A program made the translations under genes and the position numbers. From positions 248,001 through 312,000 of the forward strand of contig NZ_LMNX01000004.1 in NCBI RefSeq assembly GCF_001423425.1: a DNA stretch of 64,000 bases, read 5' to 3'. The notes beneath the pieces were generated by a model. It was not told the origin of the DNA. It did no database searches and saw only the letters and a list, made by a program, of their open reading frames with translations. Positions 25,560-34,565 of the stretch are shown here, in pieces; the stretch's first letter is position 1; every line of letters starts with the position of its first letter. The DNA is from Rhizobium sp. Leaf306 (GTDB lineage: Bacteria; Pseudomonadota; Alphaproteobacteria; Rhizobiales; Rhizobiaceae).

Positions 25560-27266
25560 TCAAGCGGCCCTGCGGCCGCCGCCGGCACGCGGTGAACCCG
25601 TTTCGCGCATTTCGCCGCGCCTGTTGAGCTTGAAATGTCCGACCAGTTCCGACAACAGAGCCGCGCCGCTTGCAAGCTGGCGGCTGATGCCGGTCGTGTG
25701 CTCCACCATCGCCGCGTTCTGCTGCGTCATCCGGTCGAGCTGCGAAACCGTCTGGTTGATGTCGGACAGGCCACCCGACTGTTCCTGCGCCGCAGTGGCC
25801 AGCGACTGGACATTCTGGTCGATCGAGGCGACAAACCGTTCGATCTCGTGCAGCGCGGCGCCCGTCGCGTCGACAAGGCGCACGCCCTCCGTGACCTGCC
25901 GGCCGGAATTCTCGATCAGTCCCTTGATCTCCTTGGCGGCTTTGGCGGAACGCTGCGCCAGTTCACGCACCTCCTGTGCCACAACCGCAAAGCCCTTGCC
26001 CGCCTCGCCCGCACGGGCCGCCTCGACGCCGGCATTGAGCGCCAGAAGATTGGTCTGGAACGCGATCTCGTCGATCACGCTGATGATCTTGGTAATCTCG
26101 GACGATGCGCCTTCGATCCGCTTCATCGCCGTGATGGTTTCCTGCACCACGCAGGAGGACGTGGTCGCAGATTGCAGCGCCCCCTTGACCAGCTTGCGGG
26201 TTTCCTCCGCATTGGTGTTGGAGGACCTTACCGTCTCCGTCACCTGCTCCAGCGCCGCCGTCGTTTCTCGAAGCGACGCTGCCTGCTCCTTAGTGCGGGC
26301 GGACAGCTGGTCGGCCGCCACCTGCATGTCCTGGCTGCTGTCGTTGAGGCTGGAAGTCTGCTGCAGGACCCCCATCAGCGTCTTCTGGAACGCCCCGATC
26401 GAGGCGTTGAAGTCCCGGCGCAGCGGCTCGAATTCCACGATGAAGGGCGTATCCAGCGTCTGCTGGATATTGCAATCGGCGAGACGTGCAAGTCCGGTGC
26501 CGAGATCGTTGACCACCCTTACCCGTTCGCTCACATCCGTTGCGAACTTGACGACCTTGAACACCCGTCCGCTGTCGTCGATGATCGGGTTGTAGGATGC
26601 CTGGATATAGATCTTCTCGCCGGTCTTGGTGATGCGGGTGAACTGATCGGCCGAAAATGTGCCGCGTCCGAGCTTCTTCCAGAACTCCTGATAGTCCGAC
26701 GAGCGCGCATAGTCGGGTTCGCAGAAGATAGAATGGTGCTTGCCGACGATCTCATCGAGACGGTAGCCGACGGCGGCACAGAAATTGTCGTTGGCGTTGA
26801 GGATCTCGCCTGTCGGCGAAAATTCGATGATCGCCTGCGCCCGCGACAGTGCCTCAAGCTTGCCCCGGTCCTCGAGCGCCCGCTTGCGCGCTTCCGTGAT
26901 GTCGGTCGCAAACTTCACGACCTTGTAAGGCTTGCCGCCTTTCAGAATCGGATTGTAGGTGGCTTCGATCCAGATCTCGCGGCCGCCTTTGCCCACGCGT
27001 TTGTATTTGCCCTGATCGAACGCGCCTGTGGAAAGCCGTGCCCAGAACGCCGCGTAATCCGAGGAAGCTGCATCGGCCGGATCGACGAACATGCTGTGAT
27101 GCCTGCCGACGATCTCGTCCAGGCGGTAGCCGAGCGCATTGCAGAAGTTTTCGTTGGCATCGAGTATGATGCCCTTCAGGTCGAATTCGATGATCGCCTG
27201 CGACCGGTTGAGGGCCTTGATCACGGCGGCGTTGGACAAGATACGGCCAAAAGAAATCCCAGCCAT
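25560..27266 (-). CDS. Soluble methyl-accepting chemotaxis protein with two PAS domains
   Basis: 568 residues with no membrane helix. Two closely similar PAS domains follow each other (about 15-125 and 137-250; both contain the pattern RLDEIVG-HHS and end in KVVKFATD). A linker leads to an MCP signalling domain with the conserved tip [21 protein letters not shown] and [14 protein letters not shown]. Such receptors sense an internal signal (redox state, oxygen or a small ligand) and control CheA. The gene stands alone with its own terminator. The ligand or cofactor cannot be told. Confidence 0.93.
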   Translation of the reverse strand: MAGISFGRILSNAAVIKALNRSQAIIEFDLKGIILDANENFCNALGYRLDEIVGRHHSMFVDPADAASSDYAAFWARLSTGAFDQGKYKRVGKGGREIWIEATYNPILKGGKPYKVVKFATDITEARKRALEDRGKLEALSRAQAIIEFSPTGEILNANDNFCAAVGYRLDEIVGKHHSIFCEPDYARSSDYQEFWKKLGRGTFSADQFTRITKTGEKIYIQASYNPIIDDSGRVFKVVKFATDVSERVRVVNDLGTGLARLADCNIQQTLDTPFIVEFEPLRRDFNASIGAFQKTLMGVLQQTSSLNDSSQDMQVAADQLSARTKEQAASLRETTAALEQVTETVRSSNTNAEETRKLVKGALQSATTSSCVVQETITAMKRIEGASSEITKIISVIDEIAFQTNLLALNAGVEAARAGEAGKGFAVVAQEVRELAQRSAKAAKEIKGLIENSGRQVTEGVRLVDATGAALHEIERFVASIDQNVQSLATAAQEQSGGLSDINQTVSQLDRMTQQNAAMVEHTTGISRQLASGAALLSELVGHFKLNRRGEMRETGSPRAGGGRRAA

Positions 27267-27369
27267 CGATGCGCTCCAGCTTCAAAGTGATTTGTAGGCT
27301 GAAAGATCTAGGAGTTCCGGCTAAACGTTCGGTTAACCCTGTGCCTCGGCCGTGCACATTAGGAAAACG

Positions 27370-27393
27370 AAAAAGACCCGCACGAGGCGGGCC
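27370..27393 (-). terminator. Rho-independent terminator of tal
   Basis: On the minus strand GGCCCGC, loop CTCGT, GCGGGTC, then TTTTT; 25 bp after the tal stop. Confidence 0.85.
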
Positions 27394-27418
27394 TCATCAT
27401 TGGAAAACGTTGAGGAAA

Positions 27419-28384
27419 TCAGGCCGCGGCGCGGACCAGTTCCTTCTTCACGAGCTCGCGGAGCGCGCCGAGATCCTTGTTGAACGCCCGGATACCGTCC
27501 GAAAGCTTTTCGGTCGCCATCTGGTCTTCGTTGAGCATCCAGCGGAAGGTCTTTTCGTCCATCTTGATCGGCGCGGCCGGCTCGAACTTTTCAGGCGAAA
27601 GCTTGCGCTCGAGCGTGCCTTCAGCCTTGTCGAGCTCGTCGAGCAGGTTCGGCGAAATCGTCAGGCGGTCGCAACCGGCAAGAGCTTCGATCTCGCCGAC
27701 ATTGCGGAACGAGGCGCCCATGACGATCGTCGAGATGCCGTTCGCCTTGTAGTAATTGTAGATCGAACGCACCGAGACGACGCCCGGATCGGTCTCGGAC
27801 GTGTAGTCTTCACCGGTCGACTTCTTGTACCAATCGAGAATGCGCCCAACGAAAGGTGAGATCAGGAACGCCTTGGCGTCCGCGCAGGCAACGGCCTGGG
27901 CATGGCTGAACAGAAGCGTCAGATTGCAGTCGATGCCTTCGGCCTGCAGGACTTCGGCAGCCTTGATGCCTTCCCAGGTGGAGGCAAGCTTGATCAGGAT
28001 GCGTTCGCGCTCGATGCCGCGATCCTTGTAGGCTGCAATGATCTTGTGCGCCTTGGTAATCGAACCTTCGGTATCGAAGGAAAGGTCGGCATCCACTTCG
28101 GTCGAAACGCGGCCGGGGACAATTCCAGCAAGCGCCGCGCCCACGTCGATGGCGAGCTTGTCAGCTATGGCAACCGTGATCGCGTCGTCGCTGCCGCCCT
28201 GTTTGCGGCCCCAGGCAACCGTTTCCTGGAACGTGTCGGCAAATGCCGGCGAACCGATCGCCTTCAGAACGATCGACGGGTTGGTGGTGCAATCGACCGG
28301 CTTGAGGCGGGTCACCGCCTCGATGTCGCCCGTGTCGGCGACGACCGTTGTCATGGAACGAAGCTGCTCTAGTTTCGACGTCAT
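27419..28384 (-). CDS. tal: Transaldolase
   Basis: 321 residues, the length of TalB-type enzymes. The Schiff-base lysine is Lys132 in [26 protein letters not shown] at the N-terminus and [11 protein letters not shown] later are also diagnostic. It transfers dihydroxyacetone units between sedoheptulose 7-phosphate and glyceraldehyde 3-phosphate in the pentose phosphate pathway. That is where xylulose 5-phosphate from XylB and the products of polyol catabolism enter. A good sigma70 promoter and a 65-nt leader precede it. It is divergent from a SorC-type regulator gene. Confidence 0.97.
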   Translation of the reverse strand: MTSKLEQLRSMTTVVADTGDIEAVTRLKPVDCTTNPSIVLKAIGSPAFADTFQETVAWGRKQGGSDDAITVAIADKLAIDVGAALAGIVPGRVSTEVDADLSFDTEGSITKAHKIIAAYKDRGIERERILIKLASTWEGIKAAEVLQAEGIDCNLTLLFSHAQAVACADAKAFLISPFVGRILDWYKKSTGEDYTSETDPGVVSVRSIYNYYKANGISTIVMGASFRNVGEIEALAGCDRLTISPNLLDELDKAEGTLERKLSPEKFEPAAPIKMDEKTFRWMLNEDQMATEKLSDGIRAFNKDLGALRELVKKELVRAAA

Positions 28385-28455
28385 CCGAATAAATCCTTGT
28401 TAAGCGAATACAAACGCTCGGGGCGTCGTATGGTTTCTGGATCGCTGTTGACCGG

Positions 28456-28484
28456 ATAACAACCCTTCAGGGTAAAGAAGTCAA
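28456..28484 (-). promoter_or_regulatory. Sigma70-type promoter of tal
   Basis: On the minus strand TTGACT (28484-28479), 17-bp spacer, TGTTAT (28461-28456). It predicts a start near 28449 and a 65-nt leader with AAGGA before the tal ATG. Confidence 0.65.
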
Positions 28485-28513
28485 GACATTTGTCCTTCAC
28501 AATTGACATATGT
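28485..28513. promoter_or_regulatory. Direct repeat GACATWTGT, candidate operator between tal and the SorC-type gene
   Basis: GACATTTGT (28485-28493) and GACATATGT (28505-28513), both followed by TTCAC after 0-2 bases, are spaced exactly 20 bp, two DNA turns. The first touches the tal -35 box and the second overlaps the start of the regulator frame. A site for the divergent regulator is plausible. Confidence 0.45.
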
Positions 28514-29541
28514 TTCACGTCAGCCCTATGGTCCTGAATGAAAAAGGACATCAGAATTTGGCCAAGCTGAGACGCGATACCCACACCGCATATTCGGAAG
28601 CGTCCTCCCTGCGGCTTCGCGCTGCCTGGCTCTACTACAACCAGGGCCTGACGCAGAAGGAGGTAGCCGAGCGGCTCGGCATCAGTCGCTCGACCGTCAT
28701 CCGCCTTCTCGACGAGGCAATGAAACGCTCCGAAGTGCAGATCTGGATCTCGGAAGGCATCGACACCTGCGTCGAGCTGGCGACCAAGCTGGAACGCGCC
28801 TACGGACTGGATGAGGCGGTCGTGGTGCCCGCCCCGCGCGACAACAGCGCCGATGCACTGGCCGGCGCCGTCGGTCTGGCGCTCGGCCAGTTCCTGTCGG
28901 AAGCAATCCAGAACGACATGACGATCGGCGTCGGCTGGGGCCGCACGATGACGGCAGCGCTTTCGAGCTTCCGCCCGCCCCGTCGCGAACGCTGCAAGGT
29001 CGTCTCGCTGCTCGGCGGCATCGTCGCCGTCCACCAGACCAACCCGATCGACTTCACCTGGCGCTTTGCCGGTCAGCTGGGCGCCGAATGCTTCATGTTC
29101 CTTGCCCCGCTTCTGGTCGACAGCGTCGCCACCAAACGGGCGCTGATCGAGAAATGCGGCCTCGATGCCGTCTATGACCTCGCCGAGAGCCTCGATCTCG
29201 CCGTCGTCAGCTGCGGTGATATCGGCCCGCATTCGACCTCGCTGTCGGAAGGCTTCATTTCAGCCACCGAACTCGAGCGGCTGATCGCCGCCGGCTGTGT
29301 CTGCGACACGATGTTCAATTTCCTCGACGAGGAAGGCCGGTCCGTCGATCAGAAGCTCAACGAGCGGGTCATGTCTGTCGATCTCGATACGCTCGCCAAG
29401 GCAAAGCACATCGTCCTCTCCTCCGGCGGCACACACCGCGCCATCGCCATCCGCGCCACCATCCGACGCATCGGCTGCAACACCCTCATCACCGACGAAA
29501 CCGCCGCAGTGGAGCTGCTGCGGCTGGCGGAAGTGGATTAG
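28510..29541 (+). CDS. SorC/DeoR-type transcriptional regulator
   Basis: Up to 343 residues. The helix-turn-helix reads LTQKEVAERLGISRSTVIRLL, followed by a sugar-binding domain of the SorC family (GVGWGRTMTAALSSF, IGPHSTSLSEGFIS, LSSGGTHRAIAIRA). Such proteins respond to a phosphorylated sugar. It is divergent from tal, an arrangement I believe is conserved in rhizobia, and it may control tal and itself. The start is unsure: ATG 28510 overlaps a candidate operator repeat and lacks a ribosome-binding site; ATG 28528 is an alternative. Confidence 0.85.
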   Translation: MFHVSPMVLNEKGHQNLAKLRRDTHTAYSEASSLRLRAAWLYYNQGLTQKEVAERLGISRSTVIRLLDEAMKRSEVQIWISEGIDTCVELATKLERAYGLDEAVVVPAPRDNSADALAGAVGLALGQFLSEAIQNDMTIGVGWGRTMTAALSSFRPPRRERCKVVSLLGGIVAVHQTNPIDFTWRFAGQLGAECFMFLAPLLVDSVATKRALIEKCGLDAVYDLAESLDLAVVSCGDIGPHSTSLSEGFISATELERLIAAGCVCDTMFNFLDEEGRSVDQKLNERVMSVDLDTLAKAKHIVLSSGGTHRAIAIRATIRRIGCNTLITDETAAVELLRLAEVD

Positions 29542-29909
29542 GACCGCCCGCTTTCATCGCCGAATGCTGACTTGAGGTGCCTTTCGAGATCGACAGCGTC
29601 ATGAAGCACGCGACCGATCCCGGCAAGCGACGGTTCAAGATACCGATAGAGAATGAAGTGGCGAGGCTGCACGACCGGTCCGCTTGCGTGCTTAGCCCTC
29701 GTCCGGCTATGCCTGAGATGGAAGCTGCGTATGCCTGCCCCAAGCTCCGCCCTATCGATTGAGTCCGGCCGGGTCGGGTCTTGCGACAAATCGCGAAAGG
29801 CAGTCACGAGAAGCTGTTCGTCACGGCGCCTTGCGCCGCGTCCGAAGTTCTCATCCGTATAGGCAATGATCTTGGTGATGTCGGCCTGGGCAGATAAGCC
29901 GCAGTGCAT
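29538..29909 (-). CDS. parE: ParE-type toxin, fused out of frame to a truncated antitoxin gene
   Basis: 123 residues from an ATG that lies inside the antitoxin frame. The body LSAQADITKIIAYTDENFG, RSFHLRHSRTR, PRHFILYRYLEPS and GRVLHDAVDLERHL is the RelE/ParE gyrase-poison fold, apparently complete. The ribosome-binding site and first residues expected of a normal parE are missing; instead the frame emerges from the middle of parD, so a deletion seems to have joined the two genes. It may be translated poorly or not at all. It overlaps the stop of the SorC-type gene by 4 bp on the opposite strand. Confidence 0.7.
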   Translation of the reverse strand: MHCGLSAQADITKIIAYTDENFGRGARRRDEQLLVTAFRDLSQDPTRPDSIDRAELGAGIRSFHLRHSRTRAKHASGPVVQPRHFILYRYLEPSLAGIGRVLHDAVDLERHLKSAFGDESGRS

Positions 29910-30009
29910 CGCCCACGATTTCGCTGGCGTTCTGATAGCGTCCCGTTTCCAGAAGCCGCGCGATCACCTGCTGGTGGTGCTCTGTCAGAACGACGTTGCA
30001 TGTTGGCAT
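29851..30009 (-). pseudogene. parD: Truncated ParD-type antitoxin
   Basis: 52 residues from MPTCNVVLTEHHQQVIARLL with a good AGGAG. The ribbon-helix-helix part (VVLTEHHQQVIARLLETGRY, QNASEIVGDALRLI) is intact. The C-terminal toxin-binding segment, normally about 30 more residues, is replaced by a short unrelated tail after ALRLI, where the sequence changes to the parE coding frame. This is best explained by a small deletion across the parD-parE junction. DNA binding might survive; toxin neutralisation should not. Confidence 0.7.
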
Positions 30010-30099
30010 GTTGGCTCCTTGGAACTGGCCGAGATCCCAGCGCATTGGGCACGACCCGCCAACTGCCGGCAGAGTTTCCCAGCCTCGGCCGCAACGACG

Positions 30100-30708
30100 T
30101 CAGAGATCGATATCCGTTGTCAGCAATGCAATCCTGTCGCGCCAGGAATGGTGCTCGAGCCGCTCCCATGTCCTATCCATGGCATAGGCCGACGAGATGA
30201 CCGGAATACCGATATGGCCGAAGTAGAGGGAAAGCTGGCGCTCGGCGATCTCTTCGGACATGCCGGCAATCTCGCTGCTGTAAAGTCCGGCGGCAAGGCC
30301 GGTGCGGTCGGAACCCGAGCGGCAATGGATCAGGATCGGCTTCGGTGCGTCCCGCATCATCGTGACAAGCCGGTCCGCCTCCGCTTCGCTCAACTGCCTG
30401 GAAGCCGACATCCGGAAATCCAGATGCGTCAGGCCAAGCCTTTTTGCGGCGGAGACCTCCTCGGCATACCATCCGGCCTTGTCGTCCTCACCGCGCAAGT
30501 TGACGATGGTGCGGATGCCGTAGGTCTTTGCATAGGTCTCGATATCGGCGGCACCCGGCTGGGCAGACCGGTAGAGCTCGCCGTCGATCACCGTATGGAA
30601 ATTGCCGCTGAGCTGCAGATACCCGAGATAGGCCCCCAAACCCAGAGCGGCAGCGAAAATCGCCGAGGCTCCCATGCGAAACCAGCTTCTGACGCGTGAC
30701 TGTTCCAT
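30100..30708 (-). CDS. Membrane-anchored tyrosine/dual-specificity phosphatase-like protein
   Basis: 202 residues from the ATG at 30708 (MEQSRVRS). One N-terminal membrane helix (ASAIFAAALGLGAYLGYLQL, about 14-33) is followed by a phosphatase domain with the P-loop HCRSGSDRTGLAAG (C-x5-R), and upstream ELYRSAQPG and IVNLRGEDD, as in bacterial DSP/Tyr phosphatases of the YnbD/DUF5 type. The active site would face the periplasm if the helix is a simple N-in anchor. Neighbours give no clue to the substrate. Confidence 0.82.
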   Translation of the reverse strand: MEQSRVRSWFRMGASAIFAAALGLGAYLGYLQLSGNFHTVIDGELYRSAQPGAADIETYAKTYGIRTIVNLRGEDDKAGWYAEEVSAAKRLGLTHLDFRMSASRQLSEAEADRLVTMMRDAPKPILIHCRSGSDRTGLAAGLYSSEIAGMSEEIAERQLSLYFGHIGIPVISSAYAMDRTWERLEHHSWRDRIALLTTDIDL

Positions 30709-30802
30709 GCTGCCGTCCGTTGAAGTGCAGGATGGCAATCATTTCGGCCTGTTTGCTGACACGCACCTGAAGGACGGCAAGTTGTCGGGCGGACTGTGCG
30801 GC

Positions 30803-31699
30803 TCAGGCGTTGCCTGTCTCCCAGCCCAGGATCGCCCGTTTGCGGGTCAGACCCCAGTGATACCCGGTCAAAGCCCCGTTCTTCGCCACGGCCCGGTGGC
30901 AGGGCACGACGAAGGAGATCGGGTTGGCGCCGATTGCGGCACCCACCGCCCGGCTTGCCGTCGGCTGGCCGATATCGGAGGCGACGGCGGAATAGGTGAC
31001 CGCCTTGCCGAACGGGATCTTCAACAGGCTCTGCCACACCTTGAGCTGAAAATCGGTCCCGATCAGAACGACATTGAGTGGCCGGTCCCCCGACCATTGG
31101 CCCCGGTCGAAGATGCGGCCGATATAAGGCGCCGTCGCTTCTTTGTCCTCGACATAGGCGGCATTCGGCCAGCGCCGCACCATGTCCTCGAAGGCCGGTT
31201 TTTCACCGCCGAGATCGGAAAACGCCAGGCCCGAAAGCCCACGCTCCGTCGCCATGACCAGCGCCATGCCGAATGGCGACGGGTGGAACCCGTAGCGGAT
31301 CGTCAGCCCCGCCCCGCGGCCCTTCCATTCCCCGGGCGACATCGCCTCATGGGTCACGAACAGATCATGCAGGCGGCCGGGTCCTGACAGACCGAGTTCG
31401 TAGGAGGTTTCCAGAAGCGGCAGACCTTCCTGGCCGAGCAGCCGCTTGGCATGATCGAGCGTCACCGCCTGCAGGAACGCCTTGGGCGACAGACCCGCCC
31501 AACGGGTAAACACCTTCTGCAACTGCGTCGGCGACTGGCCAAGTTCGGCCGCGATCGTTTCGAGCGAAGGCTGCGCGCGATAATCGAGCGTCAGCATCTC
31601 GATGACACGCCGCACGGTCTCATAGTCGGAGCCATCAGGCGTCACGTCGATGCCGGGTGCGGACATGTCAGGCCTGGAAAGCGAAGCAAGAGCGTTCAT
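30803..31699 (-). CDS. Methylated-DNA--protein-cysteine methyltransferase with AraC-type domain (Ada-like)
   Basis: 298 residues. An AraC-type helix-turn-helix region (about 28-125; IAAELGQSPTQLQKVFTRWA) is joined to an alkyltransferase domain (about 195-290) with the active site FVVPCHRAVAK (Cys about 267), preceded by IPFGKAVTYSAVA. The N-terminal metal-binding Ada domain that senses phosphotriesters is absent, so it is a shortened Ada variant. It repairs O6-alkylguanine and may regulate genes. A hypothetical protein gene (DUF2244) follows upstream on the same strand, and nth is nearby, giving a small DNA-repair neighbourhood. Confidence 0.93.
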   Translation of the reverse strand: MNALASLSRPDMSAPGIDVTPDGSDYETVRRVIEMLTLDYRAQPSLETIAAELGQSPTQLQKVFTRWAGLSPKAFLQAVTLDHAKRLLGQEGLPLLETSYELGLSGPGRLHDLFVTHEAMSPGEWKGRGAGLTIRYGFHPSPFGMALVMATERGLSGLAFSDLGGEKPAFEDMVRRWPNAAYVEDKEATAPYIGRIFDRGQWSGDRPLNVVLIGTDFQLKVWQSLLKIPFGKAVTYSAVASDIGQPTASRAVGAAIGANPISFVVPCHRAVAKNGALTGYHWGLTRKRAILGWETGNA

Positions 31700-31765
31700 G
31701 GCAATCTCCCTGTGCCCTATAGATGCACGCTCGATCGCAGCAGAGCCACCCGTTTCTTGTCGCGA

Positions 31766-32263
31766 TCACAATCGTCTCGTGACGGTGGCAAGCGCCCCGC
31801 GAAATGCCTTTGCGAAGCTCTCACGATCATCCGGGTTGAGAAAAGAACCGATTTCGGTCTGCCGCCCCTCGCCCGAGACCCGCATCGCCGTAATCCCGAA
31901 TTCCTCGTGCCTGACGACATTGAACCGCGCCCAGAACGGGTTGTAGCGATGCTCCACCATCCGCCCCGAAGGCGAGAACTTGCGGATCGACAGGTTGCTT
32001 CTCGACACGGTGACTTCCTCGCGCTGCCGCCCGGACCGGTAGCTGAGTTTCAGGGCACCATAGAGCAGCAGAAAATCGAAACCGAGAAACAACCCGATCG
32101 GCCACGCGCCGGTCGCCAGGAAGAAAAGGCCGTAGAACAGGCAGACGGCACCCGATATCGACAGCACGACGACAAACCCACGTCGCCCGAGCGACCGATA
32201 GGGCGTCAGTTCGGCCGCAAAGACCGGTTTCTCATCCATCGGCTGCGCGTTGATTTCCGTCAT
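31766..32263 (-). CDS. DUF2244 family membrane protein
   Basis: 165 residues with two membrane helices (FVVVLSISGAVCLFYGLFFL and GLFLGFDFLLLYGALKL, about 30-70). It then shows the DUF2244 sequence LSYRSGRQREEVTVSRS and WARFNVVRHEEFG. The family is widespread in alphaproteobacteria and its function is unknown. It starts only 21 bp from the divergent nth ATG, so the two genes share a very short promoter region, or their promoters overlap the genes. Confidence 0.85.
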   Translation of the reverse strand: MTEINAQPMDEKPVFAAELTPYRSLGRRGFVVVLSISGAVCLFYGLFFLATGAWPIGLFLGFDFLLLYGALKLSYRSGRQREEVTVSRSNLSIRKFSPSGRMVEHRYNPFWARFNVVRHEEFGITAMRVSGEGRQTEIGSFLNPDDRESFAKAFRGALATVTRRL

Positions 32264-32284
32264 GGGGCGAGACTATACAGTGTC

Positions 32285-33055
32285 ATGGCCCTTGCGAAAA
32301 TCAAATCCACGAAAACCCCGGCGACAAAAAGCAGCACCACCAAAGGCCGGAAGCCGAAACGCTTCAAGCCGGCCTATACGCCTGACGAAATGGTGGAGAT
32401 ATTCCGCCGATTCTCGGTGCAACGGCCGGAGCCGAAGGGAGAGCTCGAGCACGTCAATCCGTTCACGCTCGTGGTCGCCGTGGCGCTGTCGGCGCAGGCA
32501 ACCGATATCGGCGTCAACCGGGCGACACGCGAGCTGTTCAGGATCGCCGACACGCCGGAAAAGATGCTGGCACTCGGCGAGGACGGCGTCATCGCCCATA
32601 TCAGGACGATCGGCCTCTATCGCAACAAGGCCAAGAACGTCATCGCGCTCTGTCGCATGCTGATCGACGAGTTCGGGTCCGAGGTTCCAAGCACGCGCGA
32701 GGACCTGGTGCGCCTGCCGGGCGTCGGTCGCAAGACGGCCAATGTGGTGATGTCCATGGCCTTCGGCATCCCGACGCTTGCGGTCGACACGCATGTGTTC
32801 CGCATCGGCAACCGCTGCCTGATGGCGCCGGGCAGAACGCCGGATGAGGTCGAGGAGCAGTTCCTAAAAGTCATCCCCGACCAGTACCTGTTCCACGCCC
32901 ATCACTGGCTGATCCTGCACGGTCGCTACACCTGCAAGGCGCGCAAGCCCGAATGCGAGCACTGCGTCATCGCCGACCTTTGTCGGTCGCCCGAAAAGAC
33001 CTGTCCCATCCCAGCACCGCTGGTCGAGCTACCGCCTCAGGTGATCGGCGTCTGA
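32285..33055 (+). CDS. nth: Endonuclease III
   Basis: 256 residues from MALAKIKSTKTPATKSS. A basic N-terminal extension of about 30 residues precedes the usual 210-residue core, a common feature in rhizobia. The helix-hairpin-helix LPGVGRKTANVV holds the catalytic Lys, VDTHVFRI the catalytic Asp, and CKARKPECEHCVIADLC (C-x6-C-x2-C-x5-C) the 4Fe-4S cluster. It removes oxidised pyrimidines and cuts at abasic sites. Its 3' end overlaps the convergent CysZ-like gene by 19 bp. Confidence 0.95.
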   Translation: MALAKIKSTKTPATKSSTTKGRKPKRFKPAYTPDEMVEIFRRFSVQRPEPKGELEHVNPFTLVVAVALSAQATDIGVNRATRELFRIADTPEKMLALGEDGVIAHIRTIGLYRNKAKNVIALCRMLIDEFGSEVPSTREDLVRLPGVGRKTANVVMSMAFGIPTLAVDTHVFRIGNRCLMAPGRTPDEVEEQFLKVIPDQYLFHAHHWLILHGRYTCKARKPECEHCVIADLCRSPEKTCPIPAPLVELPPQVIGV

Positions 33056-33765
33056 AGCCGGAAGGACGGGTCGCGCTTCGATACCTTCTTGTGCAGATGC
33101 ACCATCAGCCCGGCCGCAAACAGCGGCGTCAGCAGGTTGATGAAGGGGATCGCCAGGAAGCCGGCGATCAGCAGGCCCGCCACGAACACGGTGGAGGAAT
33201 GCTTCGAGCGGAAAGCCCGCGCCTCTGCCGGCGGCCGGAACCGCATCGCGGCGAACTCGAAGAACTCCCGCCCCAGCAGATACCCGTTCACCAGGAAGAA
33301 CGCGATCAGGTTGACGCCGGGGATGAACAGCAAAAGCAGCGCGATAATATTGCCGATGATGACGATGCCGAGAAACTGGATCGACCCCATGATCGCCTGG
33401 CCGAGCGGCATTTCCTTGCCCGGCACGTCATCGGGATAGTCGCGCTTTTCGATCACCGCCGCCACGTCGTCGAGAAACAGGCCGGCAATCAGCGCAGTGA
33501 TCGGCGCGATCAGCAAAGCCAGCACCAGCGCGAGCCCGATCCCGGCCGCAATGGCCGCAAACAGCGTCAGCCATCCCGTCCAATCCGGCACATCCGGAAA
33601 AAAGGCGGCAAACCAGGGCCAGAGGTAAAGCGCGAAAAGCTCGCGCAAGCCGAACCACAACCCGATCAGGATCAGGAATGTCAGCCCCAGCGTCTTCCAG
33701 AAGGCCGATCTCGTTTCGGGCGCAAACAGGTTGATCAGCGATAAGCGTGCGGCGTCGAGGATCAT
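33037..33765 (-). CDS. EI24/CysZ-like integral membrane protein
   Basis: 242 residues with about five hydrophobic segments (TLGLTFLILIGLWFGL, WLTLFAAIAAGIGLALVLAL, FLGIVIIGNIIALLLLFIPG, FVAGLLIAGFLAIPFINLL). It has the EI24-domain sequence GVNLIAFFLVNGYLLGREFFE, shared with the sulfate transporter CysZ. No sulfur genes lie nearby, so sulfate transport is only a family-based guess. It converges on nth with a 19-bp overlap. Confidence 0.82.
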   Translation of the reverse strand: MILDAARLSLINLFAPETRSAFWKTLGLTFLILIGLWFGLRELFALYLWPWFAAFFPDVPDWTGWLTLFAAIAAGIGLALVLALLIAPITALIAGLFLDDVAAVIEKRDYPDDVPGKEMPLGQAIMGSIQFLGIVIIGNIIALLLLFIPGVNLIAFFLVNGYLLGREFFEFAAMRFRPPAEARAFRSKHSSTVFVAGLLIAGFLAIPFINLLTPLFAAGLMVHLHKKVSKRDPSFRLQTPIT

Positions 33766-33906
33766 CGGCGTCTCCAGGTTAGGCCCGCAGCATGTAGGTC
33801 AACCATCGCCCTGGAACAAGCGCCGGTGGATATAGGAATCTGGCCGCGAGAATCGTATACTCACCGGCAGACACCCGCACCGGGCGTGGTAGTGACGGAG
33901 ATCCGC

Positions 33907-34557
33907 ATGACAAGCCTGCTGCTCCTTGGCGCGACCGGACTGGTCGGCGGCCACGTCCTCGAACTGGCGCTCAAGGACGACCGGGTCACCCGCGTCGTCG
34001 CGCCCACCCGCCGGCCGCTGCCTCCGACCGCCTTGCCGGCCCATCCGAAGCTCGAAAATCCCATCACCGATCTCAGCAGCGGTCTGCCCGAGGCGGACTG
34101 GTGGACCGTCGACGCGGTCATTTCGGCGCTCGGCACCACGCGGGCAAAGGCGGGATCGGACGAGGCCTTCCGTCTGGTAGATTATGCCACGCCGCTCGGT
34201 GCGGCCCGGCGCGCGCATGAACGAGGTGCAACCCGTTTCTCGCTCGTCTCGTCCACCGGCGCCAATTCGAAGTCCAGCCTGCTTTACCTGCGTACCAAGG
34301 GCGAGCTTGAAGCTGCCATCCGCGCCATCGGCTTTTCCACGCTCACCATCGTCAGGCCCGGCCTTTTGGGTGGCGACCGCAGCGAATTCCGGCTCGGCGA
34401 ACGGCTTGCCAGCATCGCGCTGAAGATCGCCCATCCCCTCCTGCCGCGACGGCTGCGCATCAGCCCGGCCCATGTGGTGGCAAAAGTTCTGCTGGATGCA
34501 GCGATCGGCGGTGAAAAGGGCGAGCGCATCGTCGAGGCGGATCAGCTTTCGGGCTGA
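33907..34557 (+). CDS. NAD(P)-binding Rossmann-fold protein (atypical SDR, HTATIP2-like)
   Basis: 216 residues from MTSLLLLGATGLVGGHVLEL at 33907; the in-frame extension upstream is unlikely to be coding. The N-terminal GATGLVGG is the dinucleotide loop, and VSSTGANSKSSLLYLRTKGE includes the Ser and a Y-x3-K. HTATIP2/TIP30-like and NmrA-like proteins have this form. No partner genes indicate a substrate. It converges on the FGGY kinase gene, stops 8 bp apart. Confidence 0.8.
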   Translation: MTSLLLLGATGLVGGHVLELALKDDRVTRVVAPTRRPLPPTALPAHPKLENPITDLSSGLPEADWWTVDAVISALGTTRAKAGSDEAFRLVDYATPLGAARRAHERGATRFSLVSSTGANSKSSLLYLRTKGELEAAIRAIGFSTLTIVRPGLLGGDRSEFRLGERLASIALKIAHPLLPRRLRISPAHVVAKVLLDAAIGGEKGERIVEADQLSG

Positions 34558-34565
34558 GTTGCAGC

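Noticed and set aside
31451..32284. Upstream extension of the nth frame
   Set aside because: It overlaps DUF2244 and the Ada-like gene on the other strand. The Nth core and the ATG at 32285 explain the gene fully.
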